Shown piece after piece: positions 9,413-19,622 of a stretch of 64,000 nucleotides of DNA. The first letter of the stretch is position 1; the number at the start of each line of letters is the position of its first letter. Both the position numbers and the translations under genes were made by a program. This stretch comes from Parachlamydia sp. AcF125 (GTDB lineage: Bacteria; Chlamydiota; Chlamydiia; Chlamydiales; Parachlamydiaceae), in contig NZ_JAEMUD010000004.1 in NCBI RefSeq assembly GCF_018342475.1, forward strand, positions 62,001-126,000. Direction: 5' to 3'. The notes below the pieces were generated by a model that saw nothing but the letters and a program-made list of their open reading frames with translations, ran no database searches and was not told the DNA's origin.

Positions 9413-9764
9413 ATGACTCACACCAAACTTATCGCTTCAGTAGAAAAAAGAAGGCTTTGGTCTTTAGAAGAAAAAAATTAATTATTGAGGGAACATCCCA
9501 AACGAGCATTCTATTTCCTAAATTGCCAGAAAGTAGAAGGTTACCCCAAGCCAATGTTTTGCATGGAAAAGGCCCATGGAACAAGAAGCCTTTCAAGGGA
9601 TTAGCAGTTTAGAAGAACTAATCTCTACAACCAGGCAGCTTGAACGCATGTTCGGTAAAAATATTCTTGAAATTGAGGTCTTAAAGGAAGCAATAGAGCG
9701 AGGGCAGGAAAAAGCACATCTTACAACAGTCTGTCTAAGCTTAAATGACTTATCCTCAGGATAA
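9413..9764 (+). pseudogene. Decayed IS3-family-type transposase OrfA
   Basis: Fragments of a transposase OrfA are spread over shifted frames. From the ATG at 9413 the frame reads a basic N terminus containing RRLWSLEEK, typical of the OrfA helix-turn-helix start, and stops after 22 codons beside an A-rich run. A later frame (9576-9764) holds the C-terminal leucine-zipper type segment RQLERMFGKNILEIEVLKEA, which matches the usual LERxLGxKxxExEILKEA pattern. At least two frame breaks separate the parts, so it is not functional. Family assignment rests on motif resemblance only. Confidence 0.6.
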
Positions 9765-10107
9765 TAGTTAACGTATTTTACGCGCCAAAGAAGTGAAAAG
9801 AGTGTTCTGAATAGGTAAGTTTCTTTCCAAAAAAAGAACAAAGGTAATCCTCTAACGCTAAACCTAGCCCTTTAAAGCGGCTTGCAAAGCAGGCTGCTGC
9901 TAATCAAGTAAACGTTGATGACGTGCTTACAAATACTGGGTTTGGAGCAAAGGCCAATCACGTTTAATATTTGCTATCAATCAAAACTCTTATCAAAAAC
10001 AGCCTAGGAAGCAAAGCTTAGCGGTTTAATCAAGGTGACTTTCGCTCTGCCCCTATTTTGAGATTTTTAGCTCCGTTTGCTCAAAGAAACTGATTGATAA
10101 TACTCTT
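9765..10107 (+). other. Gene-free stretch, possible remainder of the decayed IS
   Basis: There is no open frame with a credible start and ribosome-binding site. Short open segments occur but I cannot match them to OrfB. No terminal inverted repeats were identified by eye. Confidence 0.3.
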
Positions 10108-11529
10108 TTAAAAACACTGCTTTAATGCTGCTTGAGCAGCATGGTAACCACACATTCCGTGCACCCCACCTCCTGGAGGAGTTGAGGCGGAGCAAATATA
10201 AAGCCCTTTATGAGGGGTGGAATAGGGCACTAATCGCGCGGCGGGACGAGTAAAAAGCTGAGAGAGATCCTGAACTCCTCCGTTAATGTCTCCGCCCACA
10301 TAATTAGGATTATACTGTTCAAATTGTTGGGCTGATTTAGTGGTTTTGGCAAGAATGCAATCCTTAAAACCTGGTGCAAATCGTTCAATCTGCGCTTCGA
10401 TGACTTCTGTCATATTGATATCGGATCCATTAGGCACATGGCAATATCCCCAAGCTGTATGCTTGCCTTTAGGCGCTCTGGTGGAATCGAATAAGCTTTG
10501 TTGCGCGAGGATAATGTAAGGCTTCTGAGGATGGAGATTTTCCCAAACTTCCCGCTCTGATTGCGCAATTTCCTCAAGCGTTCCCCCTAAATGCACCGCC
10601 CCTGCTCTCAAACACTCTTTAGCTTTCCAAGGAATGGGTTGGCTGAGTGCCCAATCAACTTTGAAAACACCTGGACCATACCGATAGTTCTCCAGTATTC
10701 TCTTATAACGATCGGAAAGCTGATTCGACGCAATTTTTAACAATTGTTTTGGCGATACGTCACACAGGACGACCTGAGAAGAAGGCAACTGTTCAAGACA
10801 TTCAATAGGGCTATTTGTATGAATTTCCCCACCCAGGGAACGGAAAAATGAAGCTAAAGCATTCGCAATGTTTTGCGATCCCCCTTCAGGGATGGGCCAA
10901 CCTGTCGTATGCCCCAATATATTGAGAATAAGTGCAAAAGCAGAGGTTAAATAGCGTTCCAAAGGCAGCATTGAATGCGCTGCTAGTCCAGCAAAGAAAC
11001 CTCGCGCTCGTTCTTCTCGAAAAAGTTGACGCGCAAGTTTAGTGGCCGGCTGTAGGCAAAATCCCGCGAACCAAGCCATTTGAAGAGGATGCTTCGGAAA
11101 ATGCAAGGGGCCTAATAGGTCGTCGATAAGATTATCCCACCTTTTTACGCAGTCTGTTAAAATTCGACGGTAGGCAGCCCCATCTATACCCAAATTCTTG
11201 CTTGTCTTTTCAATCGAAGGCTCAAGTGTGACCGCCGTTCCATCGTCAAAGGGATGTGCCAGAGCTGCCGAAGGAAAAATCCATTTTAAGCCATGCTTTT
11301 CAAGAGGTAGAGAGCGAAAAAAAGGAGACCCAACCCCGAGAGGATGAATGGCCGAGCAGACATCATGGACATACCCTGGTAAGGTCAATTCGGTAGACCG
11401 CATTCCCCCACCTATGGTATCTTTAGCTTCAAACATTCCTACCGATAAGCCCGCTTGGGCCAAAGTGATAGCAGCAGCAAACCCGTTGGGCCCTGTCCCG
11501 ATCACAATCGCATCGTAGTTTTTAGACAT
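10108..11529 (-). CDS. CrtI/phytoene desaturase-like FAD oxidoreductase
   Basis: This is an FAD-dependent oxidoreductase of the phytoene dehydrogenase-like (COG1233) group. The N terminus has the dinucleotide-binding loop VIGTGPNGFAAAITLAQAG followed by FEAKDTIGGG. The C terminus has the typical second FAD contact LYICSASTPPGGGVHGMCG. The length (473 residues) is normal. The substrate is unknown, and no carotenoid genes lie nearby, so a carotenoid role should not be assumed. The ATG at 11529 is preceded by AAGGGGAG; an in-frame ATG four codons upstream (11541) lacks a good site. It lies about 60-70 nt downstream of the giant gene on the same strand. Confidence 0.85.
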   Translation of the reverse strand: MSKNYDAIVIGTGPNGFAAAITLAQAGLSVGMFEAKDTIGGGMRSTELTLPGYVHDVCSAIHPLGVGSPFFRSLPLEKHGLKWIFPSAALAHPFDDGTAVTLEPSIEKTSKNLGIDGAAYRRILTDCVKRWDNLIDDLLGPLHFPKHPLQMAWFAGFCLQPATKLARQLFREERARGFFAGLAAHSMLPLERYLTSAFALILNILGHTTGWPIPEGGSQNIANALASFFRSLGGEIHTNSPIECLEQLPSSQVVLCDVSPKQLLKIASNQLSDRYKRILENYRYGPGVFKVDWALSQPIPWKAKECLRAGAVHLGGTLEEIAQSEREVWENLHPQKPYIILAQQSLFDSTRAPKGKHTAWGYCHVPNGSDINMTEVIEAQIERFAPGFKDCILAKTTKSAQQFEQYNPNYVGGDINGGVQDLSQLFTRPAARLVPYSTPHKGLYICSASTPPGGGVHGMCGYHAAQAALKQCF

Positions 11530-11601
11530 ACTCCCCTTCATTTTATGCTGCTCTATTCATAGCTAAACACAAAAATTGTGTAAAATAAATTCTAAACAAG
11601 C

Positions 11602-14600
11602 TTAGACAATTTCTATAATTTGCGTGATTTCCCCTTTTTCAATTCTCACTTGTACATTCAATTCACTTTGAAGACACTTTATCCCCTCGACTAATCTTTT
11701 TTTATGCATGCATATTTTCAGCCAGCGATGCAGCAAAGCATAACTTTTTTGCCTTTCCTGAAGAGTGTCTCTGCTACTCCAGGTCTTTTGGACAGCTAGG
11801 AAAATCTGGCTCAACAGAAAATTTTCATCTTTAGGAGTAAGGGAATTTTCCGTATTAAGGAACTCATTAGACAGATAATCCTGCAGCTGAGCTAGAGTGT
11901 CATAAAACTCTTCTAAATGGTTTTCAAAGGCTTTTAACTCCAATGCCTTAATAATAAAAGCAAATATTTCAACATAAAAAAGAAGGCGGGTCTTATGATC
12001 AGTAGGCTTTATTTTTATCCCTGCTTTTAACAGCGTGTGGAAAAGTTCTAAATGAATCTTTGCGAAGCATTCTTTTCCTTTTGCCGTCTCTTTCCATACT
12101 TGCGTAAAATCTTCCTTAGCCATTAAGGCTAAAATAAACGATCGAAAGATAGGCCGCTGTTGCAAAGGATCAGCTAATTTCATGCCGTGTCTCTCTAATC
12201 TTTCCCAAAATTGCCGATAGCAATTGAGTAGGAGCTCATACCCATAAGCCTCACGCTCTTCCATCGTCCGTAGACAGATAACCTCTTGGATATATTGTAG
12301 AAAGCCACTTCTTATTTCCCACAATTTTTTTGAAGAATTAGCGGATAAGGAAAGGGAAATGAGGTTTTTTAACAGTTGGCTCTCTACGCGATGGGCAAAT
12401 TTTTCAAAATCAGACGGGTTCTTTTCTTTTTTCAAATTCTGGATACTGCTAGCTATTTTTTTAAATTTGCTCTCGGTTCTTGCTCTTCCTGCTGGTGTAA
12501 GTGCTTTTCCAACTTCTTTCTGCCAGTGATTAATTTCTGCCAATCTCATCACTTGCTCTTCAGCCATCAAGCTAGCTTCTCTCGTTTTACCTAATTCAAG
12601 GAATAGTAAGGGGAAAAATACGGCTTGGTAAGACTCCAACTTTCCGGCTGACATGGCAGCCACCATTGCCTCCCCCAAGAGGCGCATTTTTTGATAAAAC
12701 AATCCAATGTTTCCTGTAAAAATTCTGGCATGAAAAGCTTGAGATAAGAGTTTTGCTCCCCCGGCCAAAAATTGGTCTGGAGAATCTTCTCTAAGAGAGT
12801 TAAAAATTTTCTCAAAAATTTCTAAAGAACGTTCTTTTGCACAACTTGAAAGCTTTTCAAATTGCCCCGCTATTAAAGGCACCTCCTTTCTTTCTCTTAA
12901 TACATGCAAGATAAATCCTAAACGATCCTCATAAGCTTGAGAGCTTTCAAGGAGTAAAAGGTGGCCGTGCTTAATAAATAACGCAACGCCCCTGTGAACA
13001 TCGCCACCCTCTATCAGCAATTCGAATATGTTTTTAAACAACGTGATTTTTTCCTCAGCAGAAACTTTGAAAATAACCGCTTCAGGCCATTCATTATGGC
13101 AATACAAATGTAAAAAGTTAAAGGAATAGGGCGAACATTCTTTAAATCCCTTAAATTCTTTTAGGTGTTCATAATTTTTAACCATTTTTTGATAACACGT
13201 CTCAAATTTCAACCGATCTGCCTTTTCTAATAAGCCTGCAAATTTCCCAAACAATTCGAGGCTCTTTAAGCGAATTCCAGGATAATCGGTTAAAAGGTTG
13301 ATGCTATCCACAATTATTTTTACTTGAGTAGAAGAAGCCAGCGTTGTATATAAAGGGCTCTTCATCAATTTCTCGACAAATTGATTTACCAGGGCTAGGG
13401 ACAAATCCTCTTCAGAAATTTTTTCAAGCAAATATTTAAAATTTGAAAAGAAAAGGAGGGGAAAATTTTGGATACAAAATTCTGCGACACACTCGAAAAG
13501 GTTCACTGCCTTTTGATGACTGCCATAAAGGGGGTGATTGACAAGCAAAGGGATCAGCTCATTGATCGTTTTCATTTTTTCGCGAGTAGTCAGAGAAAAT
13601 CCTGGAGGCCAATCGTGATGACAATAGAAGTAAAGCCTTACAAAGGTGGTCTGAGCTATTTTTGGCAACTCTAATTGGGAAAAGATTTCGTCAAGCTGAG
13701 CCTCTTTTCCTATAAATGGATGCAAATAGACAAAGCGCTCCCCTAACATCTCCAGAGTTTTTTCATATTTTCTTTCCTCAGAAAGGCCACTTTGAGAAGC
13801 TAACACCACCAACGCTCTTATAAAAAATTTTAAAAGCCCGAATGCAAGTGTGTAATTTTTTTTCACATTTTCTTTTTGAAGCATGGAAAGAGCAAATAGG
13901 ATGTCAGCAAAATCAAAAATGCGCTCGAATATGAGAGGGTCGGTCCCTAAGGGAAGAGGTTCTTCCAGGTGGGTTTTCAAGCTGGCTGCATCGGCATGAA
14001 TGATAGACAGGAGCAATTTTTTTTCTTTATCTTGATTGGATAATTGCTCCCATTTGTGCAAATAGTTCTCGGGGCTGGTGGATTGTCGCATCCACAAAAG
14101 AGAAAAGGTGTCTAGATAGCGCCAAAATTGGCCTTCTTGGTTAATGAAAGAATCTACATCCAGAAGCATATTAAAAAAAGCTTTTAAAGCGCCTTCTTTA
14201 AGCGTAGGAAAAGAGCTAAATTTTGGAAAATGATCATAAAATGCTCTTAAAGAATTTTGGCAGGGATTTTTTTCTAGTTGCTTTACAAGCGCTTTTGCAA
14301 ATAATTGATTAATTTGTGAGTGTTCTAAAAATTTTTCCAAAATAGGGGAGTTGAAAAATTCCACTAAACATGGAAGGGAAGGGGCTGATTCGATCCAGTC
14401 TGCCAAAATGGTGGAAGAGTCCTCACCATGCGTAGTGAAAAAATGGCTTTGTAAGCTCGTGAGTTGTGCTTTTATTTTAGGATGGAGATGAGTAGCGCAA
14501 AGCTCCATCACCTCCAGCAGATATTCAATGGCGAGTTTTTGAGTATAAGCCTTCACAAGCTTTACGATCTCATCGATGATTTTAGGATTTTTAAAATCCT

Positions 14601-17600
14601 CTCTCTTTGAGCGTTGCAATAAGGCCATTAGACATTCTTCATCTTCGTAAGTAGGATTTTCCAAAAACCGGTTTAGCAAAGCCTGGCAACCTTGATTGAT
14701 TAAGCCAGGATCGGGGTGATGAATTAAGAGGTTTATAGTATCAGAAGAGGCTTCTTCCAACATACGCCTACCCACCAAAAAAGCCATATTTTCATGCATC
14801 ATTTCCACATAAGCTAAAGGGTCTTTTTTTTGGATCGAATTTAACAAATGGGAATAAAATTGCGCCTTTTCCTCTTGTAGGAGAGGATCCTCAAAAAAAT
14901 GAGCAAGGCAGGGATCTTGCACCCACTTCCCTGCTGAAAACTTTTTTTGTTTTTCAAAGAAAGGCAAGCAAAGCATTAAACATTTAAATTTTTCTTTGGG
15001 AAAACCCCTCAAAATATCTTCTTGGATGATTTTTTCTTTAAATACTCCTAAAAACTGTTCCCGAATTTCCGCAGAACCAAATCGGAACACTTTGTCTGTT
15101 AAATCTTCCCACAAGACAGGATTTGAACCGGCATGGGCGATCAAATGGATGTAAGCTTTTAAAGGGCTCAGTTGAGGTTGAGCAGATTGATAAAGAAATT
15201 TGAGTAGCTTCTCTGCCTCATGCCCCAGCTCTTTCACCACTCCTTCTCCTTTTTGATGAATGAAACGGTAGACAATTTGAGGTTGCGATTGAGAAAGGCA
15301 TTCCTTTACCAAAGATTTCCAGAGGGGCTTTCCTTTTTCATCTACCCACTGCTTCTCATAAAAGGTGTCGAGCAGTTTTTGAAAATGCCCTTCATGAGCC
15401 GGCAGTAGATTGCCACTCAACCGCCACAAAACAGCAATTTGAGAAGGGGTTAGAGGATTGAGCAATAACTGGGTGCTCCAATAAATCGCCAAGAAGGTTT
15501 GGGAGAGGTTTAATAAATGGGAGATCAGACGTTCAGCGATGGCGAGATTGATTTTTTGCTTAGCTCCGTGGGCCACTACCTCTTTCCATAAATGGTGAAA
15601 TCCTAAAACTTCTTCCTTAGGAAGAGAAGGCTTTTCTAAAGATATCAATGTGTATTCTTCGAGCTGCCTCAGCTCTTTTCTTTTTCTTAGTAACTTGAAA
15701 CATTTGATACTCAGCAAAAGTTGCACAAGATTGAAAAATGTCTGCTTTTGTGACAAAGTTAAGCTATAAGTGAGAAGATTTAGATGAAACTCTTGCACAA
15801 CCTCTTTTAAAAATTTAGAGAGCGGCTTATCTTGCAAAATATGCTCTAAACAATCCTCTATTTGTGAAGAAAAGGAGGGTTTCGGTTCTTCCTGCCAAAC
15901 CAGGGAGAAAAAAAGATGCAATAAAGTCGCAAATTGGAACGATTTTTTACTGTGAGACATTTTTTGAATAAAGCTAAAAACCCATTCAATTTTCTGTGTT
16001 TTTTCTATCAACTCACGACCATGCTGGCTCTTTAAAATTTTTAAAGTGATATCCAGTAACTTGATATCTTGAAAAGGGTTAGGATATAGCATTAATCGGG
16101 AAAAATAAAAATGGATGGTGTCCTTTAGCTGGCTTCCCCTTTTCATGCGAGACATAATTGCTAAGAGACTTTCTCCGGCGCGCAGAAACTGGGCCTCCTC
16201 AATTTCATCCATCACGGCATTTAGCTGAATAATCCCCAGTTCTTCTTTAGACAAGTAAGGGACATAAGCTAGAGGCAATTGGCTGACATAAATTTTCCCT
16301 TGCCGATTTGTAAGGATTTTTAACACCAAGTTTCTCACACGCTCGTATAAAGTATCTGAACAGGAAAATTGGCAAAGGTCCTTTAAAGCTTTTGTTTTAA
16401 GACGCAAATCAGTTTCAGTTTCCGGCGTATTTTTAAATAAGTATTCAGCCAAATTTAAAGCATCCTCTTGGCGCCATACTTTAAAATTTTTCCCTACCTT
16501 CCACAAAGAAAGGCTTTCGACCGTTTGTGAATTGTCTAATAATTCCCTTAAAATACTCCGCCAGACAACATTTCCCGAAGTGTTGAAAATCTTTTGCTCG
16601 GTTAAAAACCTTAATAAGGTATAAGCATACGATGCATACCCTGAGTGGAAAAGCTTACTTAAAAGCAGACTAAAGACTTCTTCAACTTGTTCCTTAAAAC
16701 TCAGCAGAAATTCCTGCCCAGTCCCCTTTTCAAAGATAGGTAGAGCTTCTTTCAAAAATTCGTAGACCAATTGGGCTCTAGAATCTTTTATATAGGGAGA
16801 AAATTCTAAAAATAAACGCAAGCAAGTTTCCGCGTTACCCCCTTTTTTCACCCATTTAAAGACTTCCAAAGCAAGCTCAAGATTAGTCGGTAATAAAAGA
16901 TGAGTAAGAGTATGAATGGAATCGATCTTTCCTCTTTTCCCTTCGAAAGATTTCTTCAAAATTTTGACAGCCAATCCCTGTAATCTCGGGTCATTAATCG
17001 CGGCTAAGGCTTCCATCCAGGAAAACGTTTGGTAAAATTTATCAAATACGTTCCCCACCACATTGAACCAGGGTTCAATTCTCGCAAAAACCAGCAAGTT
17101 TTCGAGCTGGCTCGCTAAGAGAATTTTTTTGTTTTGCCCGCTTTTTGCATAAATAAAAGGAAATTGTTGAATGATGTTTTCTAAATCCAAAATAAAAAGA
17201 TTACATGTTTGACAAGCAAATAATAAGTGATAGTTCAAATAGCTGATAAAAGAGCCTTCTACAAAAGGCTGCTTGCGAATTTCCTCTTGCAAGGGTTGCA
17301 ACAAAATTTTTATATAGGGGGAATAAGGAGAAAGCTGGGATCCTTCTGAAGCCAAAAACCCCTTTTGCGGGAAATAGGCATCCATCACAGCTGTTAGATA
17401 GCGAGCTATTTTTTTGTCCTTTTTTAAGAGGGATAAGCATGTCCTATAACCTATGGATGGTTCGAAACGGATAAAAACAGAGTGGATTCCCTCTTGTATC
17501 TTTACCGCGGGATGCCCCTCATGCTTGCTTAAGAAAATTTTTACTTCTTCCGTTTTAAACTTGGGCTTTTTCACTCCCAGAGCTAGCAAAGCTATACATT

Positions 17601-18993
17601 GATGAACCTGCATAACATCTATAAAGGAAAGCCCTAAGCGTACCCCTTGATCGATCAACTCAAAAATGGAAAAAGCCTGATCGTCAGAATCAGCAACAGA
17701 GGGTAATATTTTCTTATAGATTTCATCTACAACCTCTGAAGATACATGCTGACTTATGCATAAACACGCATTATAAGTCATAACCAGGGACATTCTTCGA
17801 TCGTGAGGGTAATGTCTTTGCAGATAAGAGGAGATTTGCAAAGCATTTTGGATAGTCAATGCATCGGAAGCCCCTTTGATAAATCGATCTGTAATTTGCC
17901 AGGGTAAACTTTTGGTACCCTTCTCCCCTGGTTGTGGATAGTAAAATCCATGACCATCATCCCGGCGCCCTAAAGAAATTAAAGCGATGAGCTTAGAAAA
18001 AATGAGACTGTTCATATCATCTAAGCAACGCGCATGCAAGATCTTGGTGTGAAAATCCACAATCCCCTGCAAGCTATCCTCGGCTAGTAACTCTCCTTTG
18101 TGCCTATAAAAGCCACCGTTAGGAATGAGAGGTTTTCCACGGTTGTTGTCTTCTAAAAGAGAATTGAGAGATAGGCTAAGTTTCGATTCAAAAAAGCAAT
18201 CGTTGGGATGAAATAAAAAAGCAATATCACAATTTATGCTCTCCCAAATGTCAGAACCAGGTTTGATAGATTGGTTTGCCCACGAAACCAAGGAAAAAAA
18301 AGGAGCTTTAACAACAAAGTTATTTAAATATTTGTCTCTAACCAGCTGAACATTTTTTTTCACCAAACTTTCTAAAAACTGCACAATATGCCCTGTGCCT
18401 TCGCTAAGCATGTCGGGTTGTGTATGAGGATTTAGGAAAAGAAACTGATAATCATCCTCGCAATCTTTTTGGTTGAGCTCCAGGCGTGTATCCCAATCAA
18501 GCTCCGTTTTTTGACCATTTGTTAATACCCACAAAGTCTTTGTAAAGTAAGATTCTCCTAGCACCTTTTTTTTGAGCCCACTACCTGCATAGGTAAGAAG
18601 AAGATCTTGCATACGGTGCAGAAGGTCTCTGAATAAAGCATACATATTAAAATCACGAGAGTCTAATTCAGTTAGTCGATTCGCTCGCCACAGCCGCCAA
18701 AAAAGAAGATCAAATTGTTTTTGTTCAATTGCCAAATATTTAAAGTCAAATTGCCTGCGGTAATTTTCTGTCACCCATCCGTTCTGATCAATGCGCTTCA
18801 ATCCTTTTAAAAGGGCTATAATTTGTCCAGTTTCCTCTTCCTGAGGATCAAAATTTTTAAAACCAGGTGGGGGTGACAAAACTTCCTCTGAAAGCATTTC
18901 TATACATTCTTCCCTATTTACCAAGGGCTGAATGAGAGAAAGTGGTGTTAGGGCATTAAAAAATGGCTGGCTAATAAGGTTATCTGGATGCAT
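11602..18993 (-). CDS. Giant helical protein of unknown function (2463 aa)
   Basis: A single uninterrupted frame encodes 2463 residues starting with ATG at 18993. I do not recognise any catalytic motif. The sequence is dominated by amphipathic helices rich in Leu, Phe, Lys and Glu with Cys scattered throughout, as in an alpha-solenoid. There is no repeat of fixed length, no obvious signal peptide and no transmembrane segment. The N-terminal 350 residues look more globular, with more aromatic and Asp/Asn residues. The intactness of such a long frame shows it is under selection. A large type III effector or a structural scaffold are possibilities; neither is shown by the sequence. Confidence 0.8.
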   Translation of the reverse strand: MHPDNLISQPFFNALTPLSLIQPLVNREECIEMLSEEVLSPPPGFKNFDPQEEETGQIIALLKGLKRIDQNGWVTENYRRQFDFKYLAIEQKQFDLLFWRLWRANRLTELDSRDFNMYALFRDLLHRMQDLLLTYAGSGLKKKVLGESYFTKTLWVLTNGQKTELDWDTRLELNQKDCEDDYQFLFLNPHTQPDMLSEGTGHIVQFLESLVKKNVQLVRDKYLNNFVVKAPFFSLVSWANQSIKPGSDIWESINCDIAFLFHPNDCFFESKLSLSLNSLLEDNNRGKPLIPNGGFYRHKGELLAEDSLQGIVDFHTKILHARCLDDMNSLIFSKLIALISLGRRDDGHGFYYPQPGEKGTKSLPWQITDRFIKGASDALTIQNALQISSYLQRHYPHDRRMSLVMTYNACLCISQHVSSEVVDEIYKKILPSVADSDDQAFSIFELIDQGVRLGLSFIDVMQVHQCIALLALGVKKPKFKTEEVKIFLSKHEGHPAVKIQEGIHSVFIRFEPSIGYRTCLSLLKKDKKIARYLTAVMDAYFPQKGFLASEGSQLSPYSPYIKILLQPLQEEIRKQPFVEGSFISYLNYHLLFACQTCNLFILDLENIIQQFPFIYAKSGQNKKILLASQLENLLVFARIEPWFNVVGNVFDKFYQTFSWMEALAAINDPRLQGLAVKILKKSFEGKRGKIDSIHTLTHLLLPTNLELALEVFKWVKKGGNAETCLRLFLEFSPYIKDSRAQLVYEFLKEALPIFEKGTGQEFLLSFKEQVEEVFSLLLSKLFHSGYASYAYTLLRFLTEQKIFNTSGNVVWRSILRELLDNSQTVESLSLWKVGKNFKVWRQEDALNLAEYLFKNTPETETDLRLKTKALKDLCQFSCSDTLYERVRNLVLKILTNRQGKIYVSQLPLAYVPYLSKEELGIIQLNAVMDEIEEAQFLRAGESLLAIMSRMKRGSQLKDTIHFYFSRLMLYPNPFQDIKLLDITLKILKSQHGRELIEKTQKIEWVFSFIQKMSHSKKSFQFATLLHLFFSLVWQEEPKPSFSSQIEDCLEHILQDKPLSKFLKEVVQEFHLNLLTYSLTLSQKQTFFNLVQLLLSIKCFKLLRKRKELRQLEEYTLISLEKPSLPKEEVLGFHHLWKEVVAHGAKQKINLAIAERLISHLLNLSQTFLAIYWSTQLLLNPLTPSQIAVLWRLSGNLLPAHEGHFQKLLDTFYEKQWVDEKGKPLWKSLVKECLSQSQPQIVYRFIHQKGEGVVKELGHEAEKLLKFLYQSAQPQLSPLKAYIHLIAHAGSNPVLWEDLTDKVFRFGSAEIREQFLGVFKEKIIQEDILRGFPKEKFKCLMLCLPFFEKQKKFSAGKWVQDPCLAHFFEDPLLQEEKAQFYSHLLNSIQKKDPLAYVEMMHENMAFLVGRRMLEEASSDTINLLIHHPDPGLINQGCQALLNRFLENPTYEDEECLMALLQRSKREDFKNPKIIDEIVKLVKAYTQKLAIEYLLEVMELCATHLHPKIKAQLTSLQSHFFTTHGEDSSTILADWIESAPSLPCLVEFFNSPILEKFLEHSQINQLFAKALVKQLEKNPCQNSLRAFYDHFPKFSSFPTLKEGALKAFFNMLLDVDSFINQEGQFWRYLDTFSLLWMRQSTSPENYLHKWEQLSNQDKEKKLLLSIIHADAASLKTHLEEPLPLGTDPLIFERIFDFADILFALSMLQKENVKKNYTLAFGLLKFFIRALVVLASQSGLSEERKYEKTLEMLGERFVYLHPFIGKEAQLDEIFSQLELPKIAQTTFVRLYFYCHHDWPPGFSLTTREKMKTINELIPLLVNHPLYGSHQKAVNLFECVAEFCIQNFPLLFFSNFKYLLEKISEEDLSLALVNQFVEKLMKSPLYTTLASSTQVKIIVDSINLLTDYPGIRLKSLELFGKFAGLLEKADRLKFETCYQKMVKNYEHLKEFKGFKECSPYSFNFLHLYCHNEWPEAVIFKVSAEEKITLFKNIFELLIEGGDVHRGVALFIKHGHLLLLESSQAYEDRLGFILHVLRERKEVPLIAGQFEKLSSCAKERSLEIFEKIFNSLREDSPDQFLAGGAKLLSQAFHARIFTGNIGLFYQKMRLLGEAMVAAMSAGKLESYQAVFFPLLFLELGKTREASLMAEEQVMRLAEINHWQKEVGKALTPAGRARTESKFKKIASSIQNLKKEKNPSDFEKFAHRVESQLLKNLISLSLSANSSKKLWEIRSGFLQYIQEVICLRTMEEREAYGYELLLNCYRQFWERLERHGMKLADPLQQRPIFRSFILALMAKEDFTQVWKETAKGKECFAKIHLELFHTLLKAGIKIKPTDHKTRLLFYVEIFAFIIKALELKAFENHLEEFYDTLAQLQDYLSNEFLNTENSLTPKDENFLLSQIFLAVQKTWSSRDTLQERQKSYALLHRWLKICMHKKRLVEGIKCLQSELNVQVRIEKGEITQIIEIV

Positions 18994-19622
18994 AAGGTTT
19001 TCTAGCTAGGTAAAATGAGAGTTAAAGAAAGTCTAAATAAATTCAGAAAAGAAGAGGAAATGTTGTTTTCCTATTTGTTCAAAAAAAAATAGCAAGATAT
19101 CCATAAAACATCAATCCTAAGGAGAAATTGTTACGCCTTAAGCGCATTAACAAAAATAAGCTGGAGGGAAATGAATTGAGAAAATGTTTGGCAAAATGGG
19201 GCTCTGAAATGAGCTCTCTTTCTATTTCTTTTTTTATAAAGGAGGCTTCAATCTTATTATTTCTTTAAGGCAAAAAAGAAGAACGCTTTACAATGGTTAA
19301 TGCATAGGTTGCTTTTAGCCCAATTGTTTCCCACCATTATTTTGTCTGAGATTATCCCCATCGCCTGCTCGTATCCGCGCGCAAAGTCTCCCTTTCCTAG
19401 ATTACCTAAGGATTTGGCCGACCTAAACAAATAGTGACAACGGAACTGAAAAAAGGGCATCGCGACCGTTTTCTTGGCTTAAGCACCCTAGGCCATTTTA
19501 AATCCTCTTTACGTGGGAAAAGGAATGGCAGTGCTTTTGTATGCCATAGAGGCTGCAAAAGCCGACCCACCCTTCCCCTTTAACATAGACGTCTGATGGC
19601 TGACCTAACTATCGATCGGTCT
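18994..19622. other. 629-bp region without an intact gene
   Basis: The plus strand shows nothing convincing. The minus strand has short protein-like open segments in different frames between about 19257 and 19560. One includes RSAKSLGNLGKGDFARGYEQ; another includes RKEDLKWPRVLKPRKRSRCP. They look like the debris of one decayed gene, possibly a transposase, but I cannot name it. Confidence 0.35.
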
